NCBI RefSeq assembly: GCF_051622035.1 | Contig: NC_135367.1 | Location: 29,032,001 to 29,096,000 of the forward strand | From: Arctopsyche grandis | Taxonomy: Eukaryota > Arthropoda > Insecta > Trichoptera > Hydropsychidae | DNA: 64,000 nucleotides | Reading direction: 5' to 3' | Shown here: one piece after another, positions 39,740 to 51,503 of the stretch | Numbering within the stretch: the first letter of the stretch is position 1 | How the letters are laid out: each line of letters starts with the position of its first letter | Made by a program: the position numbers and the translations under genes | Notes under the pieces: model-generated | Seen by the model: only the letters and a program-made list of their open reading frames with translations | Database searches by the model: none | Told to the model about the DNA's origin: nothing

Positions 39740-40065
39740 GTGTATTTAAAATTGAATGTCTGTCTGTCTCGTATAGGCTTCTAAACCGCTCAACCGATTA
39801 CGATGAAACTTTCAGGATTTATTGTATTGTTGTGAAAATAAAAACGGGAATAAACCTCTTATAATAATATTCGTAATTACGATTTTACCGAGGCGAAAGT
39901 TTGAAGCGCCACTGAGTAGTCAAGAAAATGTGTTCGTTGGTAACCACGTTACCAGTTGGTTTATGACGACACGGCGTTGAAGAGACGTTATTAGTTGAGC
40001 TTTAAACGGAAATGGGAATTGCATGCCTTATTGCAACCCATGCCGGGTTCAGCTAGTCATATATA
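39740..40065. mobile_element. Helitron-like fragment, copy 2
   Basis: Contains CAACCGATTACGATGAAACT and ends GCCGGGTTCAGCTAGT, a CTAGT 3' terminus as in Helitrons. Related to 18300-18686. The interior has diverged and shows no helicase or Rep frame. Confidence 0.5.
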
Positions 40066-40889
40066 ATAATATTTATTATGATTTCAATAGAATTTTCGTC
40101 GTATTCGAACTATTTTGTAAATTTATTATTAGTTTTAAAAAAAAAATTATTATACCATGTCGATGGCTTGGTGCACAGATATTGTATGTCCGTTTTTAAA
40201 TATATATCGAATAAATTTGCAGATGTTGTAATAATTCTTCCTTTCAAGGTAATTTATGTGATGTACATAAATTACATTGAAAATAAAAAAAAACTGAATC
40301 ATTTCAGCATCTACAAACTTAAAATTCAATACAAACTTAAAATTTGATAAAAATTCCAAAATGGACATATACTATCTGTGCACCAAGCCATCAAGCCACC
40401 AACTTTTTTTTGTGGTTTAAAGCATCCTGGCCACCTTAGTCTAGTAATCACTAGACTCTTAGAAGCGTCCAATATTGATTACATTGCAAGAGTGGAACTG
40501 GATAGTTTTCTATATTTTTCACAAAATTATAAAAATATTACGCAATTCCACAAAACAACCCGATTCATATAAATTATACTGATGCGAATACAATACAAAT
40601 AACAATAATTCTTTGTAAAAGAGTATGGTGTCTTCGAGGACTCATAATATAAAACAATATTCAACCATTCAATTTAAAAAAAAAATTATTTTTGACTCCT
40701 ACGTTTTTACGTTTTCCGTTATCGTTCGGCATGATTAAAAAAAATTGCAATGATTTTGATTGTTAACCGGAAACTTTCCACCTAAAAATAAAAAGCTATA
40801 ATATTATTTTACAATGCAATTATTTTAAGAGCCCAGTTCGGTTTTTCTAGATACCATTTTTTGTGATCCTTTTCGATAGTGCTTCAACA
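40066..40889. other. AT-rich intron sequence, nothing recognised
   Basis: Short open frames on both strands lack recognisable domains. ATGTCGATGGCTTGGTGCAC near 40157 and GTGCACCAAGCCATC near 40378 are inverted words about 220 bases apart, which may mark another decayed inverted-end element. Confidence 0.4.
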
Positions 40890-41201
40890 CCTATCCGATG
40901 TCTAGTGATTTGCTCAGTCTTAGGCGGTCAATGGATGCTTTACGCGAAAAATGATTCACTATTGTCAATTTCTTAAAAAAACCACGTTTTTTCTAAGAAA
41001 TTGGCAATAGCAAAATTTCAAAGCGATCTGAGCAGTTTAGGAAGTTTGTTCATACTGACAGACGAAGTGAAGTAAACGTTGTAAAAACCATGCTTTTTTG
41101 CTCTCTTGCTTTGAACAATAATGGAGCGGTTTATTGCTGTTTGAAAAGCATACTTCCATCGCCGATATTTGCTGATTAGTAATCACTAGACATCGGATAG
41201 G
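40890..41201. mobile_element. 312-bp element with 21-bp perfect inverted ends
   Basis: The left end 40890-40910 (CCTATCCGATGTCTAGTGAT plus one T) is the exact reverse complement of the right end 41181-41201. No clear target duplication is visible, so the superfamily is unknown. No coding frame. Confidence 0.75.
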
Positions 41202-42249
41202 AACTATTAGCCATATAATTATTACGATTTTCAATGAAAATTCGAATACATCTAATGACCTACAGACAATAGACTCTCGAGCGGTAGAAACTAAACTAAA
41301 CTAAACATTTCAATGAATTTTCAAACATCCATCATGCAAACATATGTATAATAGAACTTATAAAGCATCGCACATTTTGTACGACACGATAATACATATG
41401 TATATAGAATTTATTTTTTTTGGTCGTAATCGACGACATTCTAAATACATACATACATACACACGCCACATTTAACGGTAAAGTCTACAATGGCCGCGCG
41501 TTTACTCGCTCCGTACGATTCGAAAATATTTCTGTATTGCACACTACATACATTTGTAATAATTATAGTATATTATGTATATATTAAAAACGTAATTTTT
41601 AGCGGTACACATCCACGTTGCCATTGTGGACGAGCACGCGTGGTATTTATTTGTAGAATAACCGCGTAGACAAAAATACACATGTACATACGGGGAGGAG
41701 TAAGTAAGTGACCAACTATCTACATGTACGTACATGTACGCCTATATACATATTTAGAATTTGGACTCTTTAAAATCGCCACACGGACGTGTAACATATC
41801 ATAATATATACATGTGTATATCTCACGCCCACGCGTTGTCGATTTAAATTAAAACAAGAAAAAACTGTATGTATCGAATGTACATATATGCACTTTGGTC
41901 GGGTTGAGATCGCGTATTGACGAAAGTGAAACGAAGAGTTGTCGTGTAAAGTAACTATGTACGTGTACGTACAAAGTGTAAACAACGAAACGGTAGACTG
42001 CATACGTATGTAATGTACGTGCGAGACGAGACGAGACGCTCTTGGGAAATTGCACGCTCGCGATTTCGTTTTGGTTTTGTTGGGACTTCGAGAAAGTAAT
42101 GAAATATGTATGGGGAGGTTGGAAGTTCTTTGAGATCCTATTGAAGAGGGGGGGGGGGGGGGGGGGGCACTCAATTGGGCGATTTTTTGCCCGTAGAATC
42201 GAATATATGTTTGCCTATAAATAAATTTTCAATGCAAATTTCAGGCTTA
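41202..42249. other. Intron sequence, simple repeats and a long G tract
   Basis: TACATA-type simple sequence is frequent. A G tract of about 20 bases lies at about 42149-42168. No gene or complete element is supported. Confidence 0.4.
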
Positions 42250-42427
42250 GGACGAAATCACTCAGGGAAGAACGGCACGTCGTGTGCATGGCTCCCCGTT
42301 GTGGGTGGTCTCCTATATTTCTTCAGATATGGGATACACCGTTATCGATCACTGGTAAATACAAGGATACAATTTTACCAAAAACGCTCCAGAGGGTCCT
42401 TTTGGGGCGGGGCGTGCTGGGCGTTAC
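42250..42427. mobile_element. Harbinger-like MITE fragment M1
   Basis: Starts GGACGAAATCACTCAGGGA after TTA. It matches the M3 and M5 copies through GGCACGTCGTGTGCATGGCT, GATACACCGTTATCGATCAC and the CGCTCCAGAGGGTCC region. The right end is replaced by repeat R3 at 42428, so the copy is truncated or recombined. Confidence 0.65.
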
Positions 42428-42617
42428 ACGCTGGACTCTTTTCGTGGGTGTAAAAAAGAGGCGATTTTATAGATGTTTAAAAAAATAAAGGGATAGATGC
42501 ATCCCAATGGTGGATATCCATAGCATATTAAAAAATAATTTCCCTAGTGCCATAATTGAGGAAGGGAGAAGTGTAATACGTTTGTATGGACAAGGCGCTG
42601 GTGTCCAGCCCTCTTAA
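42428..42617. repeat. Dispersed repeat R3, copy 2
   Basis: Matches 10024-10240 and ends GGTGTCCAGCCCTCTTAA. That end mirrors TTAAGAGGGCTG at 9787, suggesting inverted termini bordered by TTAA. Confidence 0.6.
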
Positions 42618-42895
42618 CGAACTCGTCAAAAATTACGTTCGGAATCTTGTGTCAGATCGATGACAGCTAGCTATCCAAAACGCAGCTTTCTACCGCCCCT
42701 TCACAACTCACTCTCATTTTTGTAATTTATTTCAACACGTGCTTGGGATAGACTTCATCAATACATAGTACCGTAATTGGTAATGAAGTGTTTCTAAGAA
42801 ATCATAAAGCGAATAGTCCCATGTAGCATTTAGTAAAAGGGATGGCATTGTATAATGTTTTGAATTCTGCGAATCTTAGAATGTTGATATATTAT

Positions 42896-43468
42896 TAAGG
42901 ATTGCAATACCGGTATACAGGTTTACCGATAAATCGACAAAATTTCGCCATCGGTAATTACGAAAGCTATTTTATCGCGAATTTAGTACATATACAGGCA
43001 TAATATTACATTGAAAATCGATGCAAATGGCGTATTGTGAATTAGGTAGTCTGGAAATTATTTGTTTTCAGTATTAAATGAGGTAATTTCAAATTGAAAA
43101 AAAATTTCGCTGGCAACCCATACCAACCAAATCGTAATCCTAATCGTGCGATCAGTCGGTTGTTTCAATTATGATCCAAACTTTCAAATAGTCCAAATTT
43201 TCAAATGTTCCACACTATTAATAAACAAATATGATTAGTTAAAAAAAAAAAAAATTTATTGTTATGAATTTACTTAAATGCATTTATATCACACGAGAAT
43301 GATTTTTAATTATTTATGATTCAATCAAGGTTAACCTTTTTTTTTTAGGAAAAGTAACCAAATCAAGATATCCATGATTTTTTTTCTTTTACCGCTATAT
43401 ACCGATAGTAGGAAAAATCATTTACCGTTTACCGGTTTATGAAATTTGACGGTTAATTGTAATCCCTA
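42896..43468. mobile_element. Non-autonomous hAT-type transposon, copy 2 (inverted)
   Basis: Inverted relative of 4713-5260. It opens AAGGATTGCAATACCGGTA and closes ATTGTAATCCCTA, with shared internal words such as TTTATCGCGA and CCGATAAATCG. The target duplication is not clear. No coding frame. Confidence 0.65.
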
Positions 43469-45639
43469 TGTATCTTTTTTTGTCACGTTAGGTTTGAAAT
43501 CTAACTGTGATACATGAAATATGATAAAAAAGATAAGAAAAACCAATACGAAAAACGTTTACTTTTAATAACTTAACTTTCTGTTTTAAGGTGTGCAAGT
43601 TGTTTTATTTTTTGTAAGTTATAGCTACCAATCGCGAGAAGCTTCACAGTGCCTTCGTAAATGGAATCGACTTTCTTCTAGTCTTTTGTTCTTTGGTTCT
43701 CGTTGTAAAAATGTACAAATGTTGGTATTTTCTGCTCTGATCAACGTACAAAGTCGAATCGAAACCGTTATGGATTTAATGGACTAATGTTTCAAATCGC
43801 ATGGAATCCGACCGATATATGGAAATGCGATTTTTTTCTTCTAAATTTTATGTCTTGCACCGCAGCGATATTGAAATTATCTCGTTTTGTCGTCAATGGA
43901 ATTTCTTTACGGTCGGTGTGTCGTTTGTTTTTATTTTTTATTATAAATTTATCTGTCTCGTTGTGTTGTCGTGTCGAAGACTGCATGGATTTGTTCGACG
44001 TTTAGCACCAATTCTGCTGCAATTCGATTCGAAATCCTCGCGGAAACGCTTTTGGCTCGTATTCAAGCTTAATTTCTATCTTTGAATGTCTTTTTATATC
44101 GTATATATATTGTATATTGTGATGTTAATTTCGACGCGCGTACACGTGCACGTTTACGATTATTATTAATACGCGTGTGTATGCATGTGCTAATTAACGA
44201 TCGTTTAAGCTTGCTGTTTTTTTTTATCAAATTATTCCAGTTCAATTGTGTCGTACTCTAGTCGCTAGTGGATGTGATCATGATGATGAATCAGCGTTGT
44301 GATAAAAAACGGCGGAAGAAGTTTTCCAATTATTATTTTTTAAAACGACTGTATCGTTGATTTTATCTCGGAAATGTTGCTCTGCTTTAATTAATTGAAT
44401 ATTTTTGATTTTGAATTTTTTTTAATCAATTGTTCGAACTTGTAGAGGGGTTTCCGAGATCGGAGTGAAAGACGCAGCACTAATGGTAAAGGTATTATTA
44501 TCGGTCTGCCAGCTCCGAATGTTTATTCTACATTTCTAAAAATATGCGAATTACCGTTATCGATCACTGTAAATACAATGATAAAATATCACAGTTTTGC
44601 CCTGGCTCCTGACAGTATAGATTAGGCGTTGTAGCTTTTTTTTTACTTTTGCAAAACAATAAAAAAAAAATGCTTCATATCATTATTCGTGTCTGCATCT
44701 TTTAACACGTTACAAAAAGTGGTAACTACAAATGAGTGCTGTTTCACTCTAAGCATATGAATGGCTTGTTTTGTACTCCTAGTCAGCTTTTACAACACAT
44801 CTGCTTTTATTTGTACAATGCGTAGCTTCAAAATGCTCGAATTAAACACTAGGGATAGTTAAATTATTCTTTGTTCTGAATTTCTAGAAATGTTTATGTT
44901 TATAATCGAATCAGTCAGTATGTTTGCTTAGATTAATCGGATCTAAACTCTGTCGACTGCTTTACAGTCGCCCGGGTGAAGCCGAGTATCCACTCGAATC
45001 CGGTCTTTGGATGAAATCATAATTTTTTTCGCATCGACGTGAATTAATCAATCAGCTCGTGACGGATCGGCGACGCGTCCTCCCAAAAGTTCTCAACTTG
45101 TGTGCACTTTAAAATAAAAAGTTCACACGAAACGTGTGCACTTTTCCCGCATGCGTCATTACACCTTCAAATAGCGCACAAAACAAACATCCTCAATGAT
45201 CGACGCGTGTGATATACGAAATATTTCGCAAAGTCCAGTACACACACACACACATACCGTCGCTGAGTTTTTTTTTTATTGTTTGTTAATTTAATCGTAG
45301 ATGGTACTTTGGTGCGTTCGGTGATTTTATTTATCTGCACGGTACGTGTTCCGATCGCGACATTTGACCTTTATTAAATATGTAATGGAAAGAAAAACGA
45401 GCGTGTGTGTGTGTGTATGCATGTATGTATGTGTCTAAATGCGGTTAGTTACATCGTGAGCTAGAACGCGTCACCGATAGATAAGTATTTTTACTTTATC
45501 CATATGCTATACAAAGTTGATAAAATTTCGTTGTTTCATTTTTTTTGATTTTTTTTATCTACACAGCCAGTCGCCTTTTCTCCGCTTCACTCTGGACCGA
45601 TTTTATTTTTATAAAGGTTGCTGTTGGGTAAGCGTTTAC
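43469..45639. other. Intron sequence, nothing coding recognised
   Basis: 44455-44520 resembles 20601-20680 (shared GAGATCGGAGTGAAAGACGC). 44545-44605 carries the GTTATCGATCACTGTAAATA core of the Harbinger-like MITE family without ends. (CA)n is present near 45240 and (GT)n near 45405. No gene is supported. Confidence 0.45.
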
Positions 45640-45729
45640 GAAGGCCCACCCCCTCTCTACGGAAATGATGCTTATGCTAAGATCGCTCACAGGCACGCAC
45701 TCTTTCCGATGAGTGAGGGTGGGCCTTCA
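45640..45729. mobile_element. 90-bp inverted-end mini-element
   Basis: GAAGGCCCACCC (45640-45651) is the exact inverse of GGGTGGGCCTTC (45718-45729). No target duplication is clear. Non-coding. Confidence 0.55.
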
Positions 45730-46427
45730 TAAATTGATCGACCTCTACTTATTTACATCTTGCCACTGAAAAGCTTTTTTGTGTCATCTTACAAGTCCAG
45801 ATTGATGCTGAAGTCTTCGCGAGTAAAATCGGACTTGATTGCGAATTGCGACTTATTCTTGTGGTTCTTTCACATTGCCAATTATACTGTAAATTATGTC
45901 CGTGTTTGCCAGACGATTGCCATCTACGAATGAAATTGTGAATCGGAACGGTCTGGAAACCTCAATTGTTACATCGATGGTTTTGGGGGTGGTTTGGTGG
46001 TACATATAGGAATGAAATGTATTGCTCAAGTGATTTTGGCTAAAATTGTTGGTTTCGTCGGGGTGATGGTTCACGCAGAGTAAACGGCTAATTTGAATCT
46101 GGATATCTTCGTCTCTGTTTGTTAAAAAATCGATATAACGTGTGATGCAGAGGTTCTCATTTCGACCTTGGCTCTACCTTGGCGGGTCGCGACTATTTGC
46201 GTATAAGCCGAGGACTCGGACGCCCTAGGGCGAAACATCACATTTTTACCTCTATAATCTGCCATATTCTACTGTCTTATTGTTTCGATATACCTCACTG
46301 TGTGTATGTTTGTAATGTAGTCTAGTTCGCCCCCCCCCCCCCCCCTTTGCCCGGTGAATATATTCGTAATTTGGTATGCAAAATGACGAGCCGTGCTATG
46401 AAGACAATATTAAGATGGTTATAAGCG
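45730..46427. other. Intron sequence with C tract, nothing recognised
   Basis: A C tract lies at about 46330-46346. A 73-codon minus-strand frame at 45853-46074 has no recognised domain. Confidence 0.35.
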
Positions 46428-47097
46428 CAGACACACTGAATCGTACGGCACGCCATGCTTAGGTAGACTCCAGCTGTGATGGGCGTATCCTCATGCTATC
46501 GATCACTGCCAAATCTATTAAGCCAGCAATATGGCTCAGTGGTAGCGTTTATGTCTAGCACCAAGTGATAATTGGGTTCGAGTCCGCTGTACTGCTGGTC
46601 AGACTTGGGTGTTTTTGAGTCCAAGTCTATCGAGAGTTTGTCAATTTTATCTGATCATTGTTGAAACGATTCCTTAAAATTGGCAAAAAAATATCATCCT
46701 ACCTATTATGTATAATGGATTTACAATTTGAAAATAATTATGTACAAGTCTAAAATCCATAGATGTCTCAATGGATTAATTTTTTTAATTAATTAATTAT
46801 TTGTTAATTTAGTGTTCTTCAGTTCCTCGAAATACGGTGATTTGTGTAATAAAAATGCTGCATTATTTGTAATTAATTGTCCAGGAAGGCATATTGGGTC
46901 TTCCTGTCAAGCCTTCCTGGTATATATCTATGTTAAATAAAAAAAATTTCAATACAAGGATGAAATATCACTGAAAACACTCCAAGAGGGAGTTTTGGCC
47001 TAGATGGTCATAGCATAGGTCAGCCGTGCTAGCATTTTTTACATGTACAAAACTATCTAAAAAACAGAATGGTATCATACTGTGTGTTTGCGCCCTT
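46428..47097. mobile_element. Harbinger-like MITE M2, split by a SINE
   Basis: The left part (46428-46514) begins GCGCAGACACACTGAATCGT after TTATAA and contains ATGCTATCGATCACTGCC. The right part (about 46951-47097) resumes at ATACAAGGATGAAAT and ends ACTGTGTGTTTGCGCCC followed by TTA. The ends are inverted and the order matches M1, M3 and M5. The gap is occupied by the SINE at 46515-46950. Confidence 0.65.
46515..46950 (+). mobile_element. tRNA-derived SINE with LINE-like 3' stem-loop
   Basis: TGGCTCAGTGGTAG (46532-46545) fits the RNA polymerase III A box and GGTTCGAGTCC (46575-46585) fits the B box, at tRNA-like spacing. A body of about 300 bases follows. The 3' end has a perfect 10-bp stem, CCAGGAAGGC (46881-46890) with GCCTTCCTGG (46911-46920), then an AT-rich tail with AAATAAAA. 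The loop resembles that of the LINE 3' end at 50653-50693. It sits inside MITE M2. No protein is encoded, as expected. Confidence 0.75.
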
Positions 47098-47184
47098 ATA
47101 CGGAGGATTGTGCTATTTTGAACAGACTAGACATTAACATTATTGCCTTGATAAAACTTTGAGCTGATGATAACGGTTTGTGAA

Positions 47185-47340
47185 TTAAGTCAAACAGAAA
47201 TAGTGTTTTTAGAACTGAAAATTCTAAATATAAGAGCTAAATTGTCGGAATCGGGAATCGAAATCATCGTCATAGAAAATTAGATTTTTTCGATTACGTC
47301 ACGGATTTACGAACGAACGAAAATGTTAAAACACTTTAAA
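47185..47340. repeat. Dispersed repeat R4, copy 2
   Basis: Shares AAGTCAAACAGAAATAGTGT, GATTTTTTCGATTACGTCAC and ATTTACGAACGAACGAAAA with 56730-56880 in the same order and orientation. Non-coding; class unknown. Confidence 0.65.
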
Positions 47341-48311
47341 TTAGATTTGGTTGAAAACCCATTTTTACAGAAATTAGATGACACCGTTGAATGTAAAACC
47401 ACTAGCGCAATGACACACTACTTTGTATGCACGCACGTACACAACAAACCGTTTTTCGAGCATTTCGGGTTGGTTCTTTCTGGCGGATCCTCGTGTAAGT
47501 TTCGTAAATTCAAAACAACATTGTAAATGTAAATCCTATTAATTTTAATTAAAGGTGTGCTCTGCGATGTCGTGTTTAAATTCGTGTACTTTTCTGCGGG
47601 AGTGTTCCATAAAAAAGGCCACCTGTTTCCGGTTTCGGTACGACGAAATAGGACAATTCTTTACGTCTGTATTTTAACGCCGTTAGCTTTATTTTTTACG
47701 CCTCTTCTCTCCTCTCGGCTGGATTGATTCAATTATCCTGGGATTATTTTTAGTGCCTACCTTTAAAAAAAAAAAAGCGCCTAGATAGTAAAATCACCGC
47801 GACGCGTTTCATCGATCGTTCTCTACCCGACCTAAAATATCATTTATGTATTTTTTTTAGATCGATTATACACAAGGGGGGTCGAAAGTTAGCTGAAGAT
47901 GGGGGAGAAGGCGGCGAACCGTTTACTGTGGAAATTAGCAGGGGCGTTCGTGTCTATTGTGTATTAGGCGTGTGTGTAAAAATCTCACGATTGCTGGCAT
48001 ACCTGCCCTTTTTTGTTGTGGATTTGAGTACTATTTTATACACTGTCTTTTTATTTTAACTTGCTCTCACGTCACACTTTTAGTAGTCGAGTAATGAAGT
48101 TTGTATGGATGTAAGATTTGGATTCTTTTGGGTGCAAGTGTAGCGCAAGATGCACACATCACTGGTACGGTACGTCAAGATGCTCAACAAGTATCGTGTA
48201 CATGTTCCCTTGTCACTTTCATCTGCAGTATCAAGTCTATGTACTTGCGACCAAGTGTAGCGTCTAAATTGATTGGTTTTAATGGTTCGATCATACCAAC
48301 TTTCATTTTTT
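47341..48311. other. Intron sequence, nothing recognised
   Basis: A 67-codon open frame starting at 47323 has no recognised domain. The remainder has no gene or complete element. Confidence 0.4.
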
Positions 48312-48340
48312 ATATTTAGGGCTGCTACATTTATATTTAG

Positions 48341-50744
48341 GGCTGCTACATCTACATTTATATTTGATGTTCGTGCAAAATGGTTGTCTCATAGAAGATG
48401 GAAACGTAGCCAATCATTTCGTGACTATGAGAAATTTCGGATTCTTAGGAAGATCGTGAAACGTGGTGTGAGTGAGCGTTATACCCTCTATCTCAAAGAG
48501 ATGGAGAGTGCTATCGCTAGTAATCCTCACCACTTTTTCAGATTTATTAAGAGTAAGCATATTTCACATGGCCTTGAGCATTCGTTCTCATTTAATAATA
48601 AAAGTTGTGTCGGTCCTGAGATCGCTAAAGCTTTTGCTAGTTTTTTTAGCTCTGTATTTGATCAGAGATCACCATCCCTTGATGCTAATTTGGCTTCCCA
48701 AATTGGTACTGAAGGTGTTATTATAGACATTCCGCGGGTCTCGCTTGGAGATGTTAGGATAGCAATTTTGAAGCTGAAAGGGTCTGTTGGGCCTGACGGT
48801 GTGCCCCCTGACGTATTAAAGGCATGCTGTAATTCGCTCTTAGAGCCTCTTCAGTTTATTTTTAACCTTATTCTGGATTCTGGTAATTATCCTGATAAAT
48901 GGAAATTATCTAGAGTCATTCCCATTCATAAAAGTGGCTCTAAAAATGAGGTTGAAAATTACAGACCTATTGCTATCATCTCGGCTATTCCCAAAATTTT
49001 CGATAATATCCTTCACCGTTTGATTCTTTTGCAGTTCAAAAGATTGTTGTGTGATGAGCAGCATGGTTTTTCACCATGTCGTTCCACTACCACTAATCTT
49101 GCCTGCTTTTCATATTATACCATGTCTAAAGTTGACCGTGGACAACAAGTTGATGTAGCCTACTTTGACTTTCGAAAAGCATTTGATCTTGTCAACAATG
49201 ACGCTCTTATGATCAGATTAGCTGAAGTGGGCTTTTCTCCACGTCTTCTTAAACTCTTTGCTTCTTATCTTAGTGATAGGAAGCAATTTGTTAGATATGG
49301 TATTTATGAATCTCCTTCATTTTTTACGCGATCTGGTGTAACTCAGGGGTCCACCTTAGGCCCTTTACTATTTACAATAGTCATTAATAACCTCCCAAAA
49401 GTACTACGCAATGCTTCATGTCTCTTGTTTGCTGACGACGTTAAACTATTCTTTGCTGTTAAGGATGAGAGGCAAGCCTCTCTCCTTCAAGCTGATATTA
49501 ACGCTGTTTTAGAGTTCAGTTCCAGTTTAGGGCTTGAACTGAATACTAGTAAATGTGCTATTATGAGTTATGGACGTGCGAATTCGCTCTATTGTCACGG
49601 ATATTCCATTGGATCCGTATTGTTGAAGCGCGTGGAATCAATGGTCGACTTGGGTATCACTTTTGATCCTCAATTCACCTTTCACAACCACATCAAGACA
49701 ATCGCTGACGTTTCCTTTCGTCGACTTGGATTTGTCTTGAGATATGCTAGATTATTCTCCAACCCCTTGTCTTCTCGCTTGCTTTTCAACTCGCTTGTTA
49801 GAAGTAAGCTAGAGTATAATGCAATTGTGTGGAATCCGCACGAAGCAAACTACTCTCTTATTATAGAAAAAGTGCAAAAAGCATTTCTTCGTTTTCTTTA
49901 TAAGAAAGAGTATGGGTACTACCCATATCTCTATCCTACTCCTTTCCTTTTGGGCATGCTTGGGTATAATTCCCTTGAACTTCGGAGAAACTTCTCGTTA
50001 ATTCGTTTCGTTCTCCAGCTATTGCGTGGTAATACGTCATGCCCGTTGTTGCTGGAACAGTTGGGACTTTATGTCCCTAATAATTATGTGCGTGGTAGAC
50101 ATCATCATTTAATGGTTGTACCTGCTGCTCGCACAGTTCTTTTTCGAATGGCTCCTATTCCAAGAGCTATTCGACTTCTCAATGAAATCGTTGCTGCTGT
50201 CCCTGAATGTGATATTTTCCACCTTGGGGAGCGTAGATTGTCGGATATTATCTTAACATATTTATCTGGTAACCTGCGCTCATCATTACTTTCTTAATTT
50301 GAATGTGATGAATGAGTGGAATCTTAATCTACTCTCTTCCATTTGGGCCTCGCTGTGATTTTATTTTTTATTCATATTTTGTTTTATTTTATTTTATTTT
50401 TTCTTTCTCTTTTGTACATTTTTATATACTATTTTAATTTTGATCAGTGTAAACAAAGAATGGGATTTATGGATTTTATTTTTAATTTTTACACTTTTGT
50501 TATTTTTTTTTTTCTCTCTGAATGATGTATTATTTTCCTTTTGTTACTTTTTTTGTAATTTTATTTTACCATGTTTTCTGCTTTTGCTTTTTTCCTTTAT
50601 TTACAGTTTACTTGTTTTTATATCATGTTTTTATATATTTTTCAAATGTAGGCCATTGTGGCGCATTAGGTTCTTCCTGTAATGCCACAATGGTCCAAAA
50701 CTATTAAATAAATAAATAAATAAAATAAATAAATAAATATTTAG
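48341..50744 (+). mobile_element. 5'-truncated LINE with open reverse transcriptase frame
   Basis: The frame open to 50297 encodes most of a Jockey/CR1-superfamily ORF2. The linker reads RAKWLSHRRWKRSQSFRDYE. Reverse transcriptase motifs include YRPIAIISAIPKIFDNILH, DFRKAFD (49164-49184, motif A), SGVTQGSTLGPLLF (motif B) and LFADD (49425-49439, catalytic Asp pair). The thumb follows, then MLGYNSLELRRNFSLIRFVL. The endonuclease is missing, so the copy is truncated, but the rest has no stop or frameshift, which points to recent insertion. The 3' untranslated part ends in a stem-loop and an (AAAT)n tail. ATATTTAG occurs at 48312-48319, again at 48333-48340, and at 50737-50744, a possible target duplication. 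It lies in MTA1-like intron 1, sense orientation. Confidence 0.88.
50653..50693 (+). other. LINE 3' terminal stem-loop
   Basis: CCATTGTGGC (50653-50662) pairs with GCCACAATGG (50684-50693) over 10 bp with a 21-base loop containing GGTTCTTCCTGT. It lies just before the AAATAAAT tail, where LINE-encoded reverse transcriptases are known in several clades to bind their own RNA. The SINE at 46.5 kb has a similar loop with a different stem. Confidence 0.8.
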
Positions 50745-51176
50745 TGTTTGTGTATGAAACCATGTCGTACTAAAAGTCTTTATTTGTTCTGTTAATGGTA
50801 GAAGATTTATGGTTTGACCAAGGAAACGCATCCTAAATGTGTAGTATCTGTTGTTGGGTGTAGAATATAGGTGCCGTCGGTTAGACCGCGACTGATGTCA
50901 CGTTTTGTCGAACGCTATTCAGAAAGGAAGTTCAAATTGCTTTATTATTCCATCAAGTAGACTGACAAATAACGGTTTTGGCACGTGGACGCCTCGCATT
51001 ACGTCGTCTCAATAATCGACGGATATCGGAGACGGACTGCACTAACAGCACAACGTGTCACATTGCTTCCTCATTCCAAACACCAAATCATCTAACTCGA
51101 AACATTCGTACTTAGGTATTGTCGGCGTACTTTCATTATACATACTTTGGGTGTAGGAGAGGGGGGCTATGTATGT
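50745..51176. other. Intron sequence, nothing recognised
   Basis: No coding frame or repeat boundary is supported in this short spacer between the LINE and the RTE-type fragment. Confidence 0.35.
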
Positions 51177-51490
51177 GTTGCATCATCATCATTCACAGCC
51201 ATTCGCCATCCACTGCTGGATGAAAGACTATCCAATATGATTCAATTCGTTTCTATTTTGAGAAACCAATCTTATCTCATTCCACACATTTTTCTGATTT
51301 TATTTACTCATCTCCCATGCGGTCTTCCTTGCACTCGTTTACATTCTATCGTTTGTTCTTTTAGATGCGTTACCCGCCCATTTGCCATTTCAATCTCTCT
51401 ACCCTCGCCATTGATCGACCACCTTTGTCTTACTTCTAATATACGTATTCCGTTTTTTACCTATCCCCGTTATGCCAAGTACACAGCGTT
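51177..51490 (-). mobile_element. RTE-type LINE 3' end, degenerate
   Basis: On the minus strand the translation reads QGRPHGR, stop, VNKIRKMCGMR, stop, DWFLKIETN. A frame change then gives SFIQQWMANGCE and an (ATG)n tail at 51182-51190. This matches the C-terminal end of RTE-like ORF2 proteins that are common in insects (GRP..RW..DI....W and QQW patterns). Stops and a frameshift show it is dead. Confidence 0.65.
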
Positions 51491-51503
51491 CCATACTTAT
51501 ATG

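Noticed and set aside
46515..46600. Functional tRNA gene
   Set aside because: A and B boxes are present, but no acceptor stem pairing was found and a SINE body with LINE-like tail follows.
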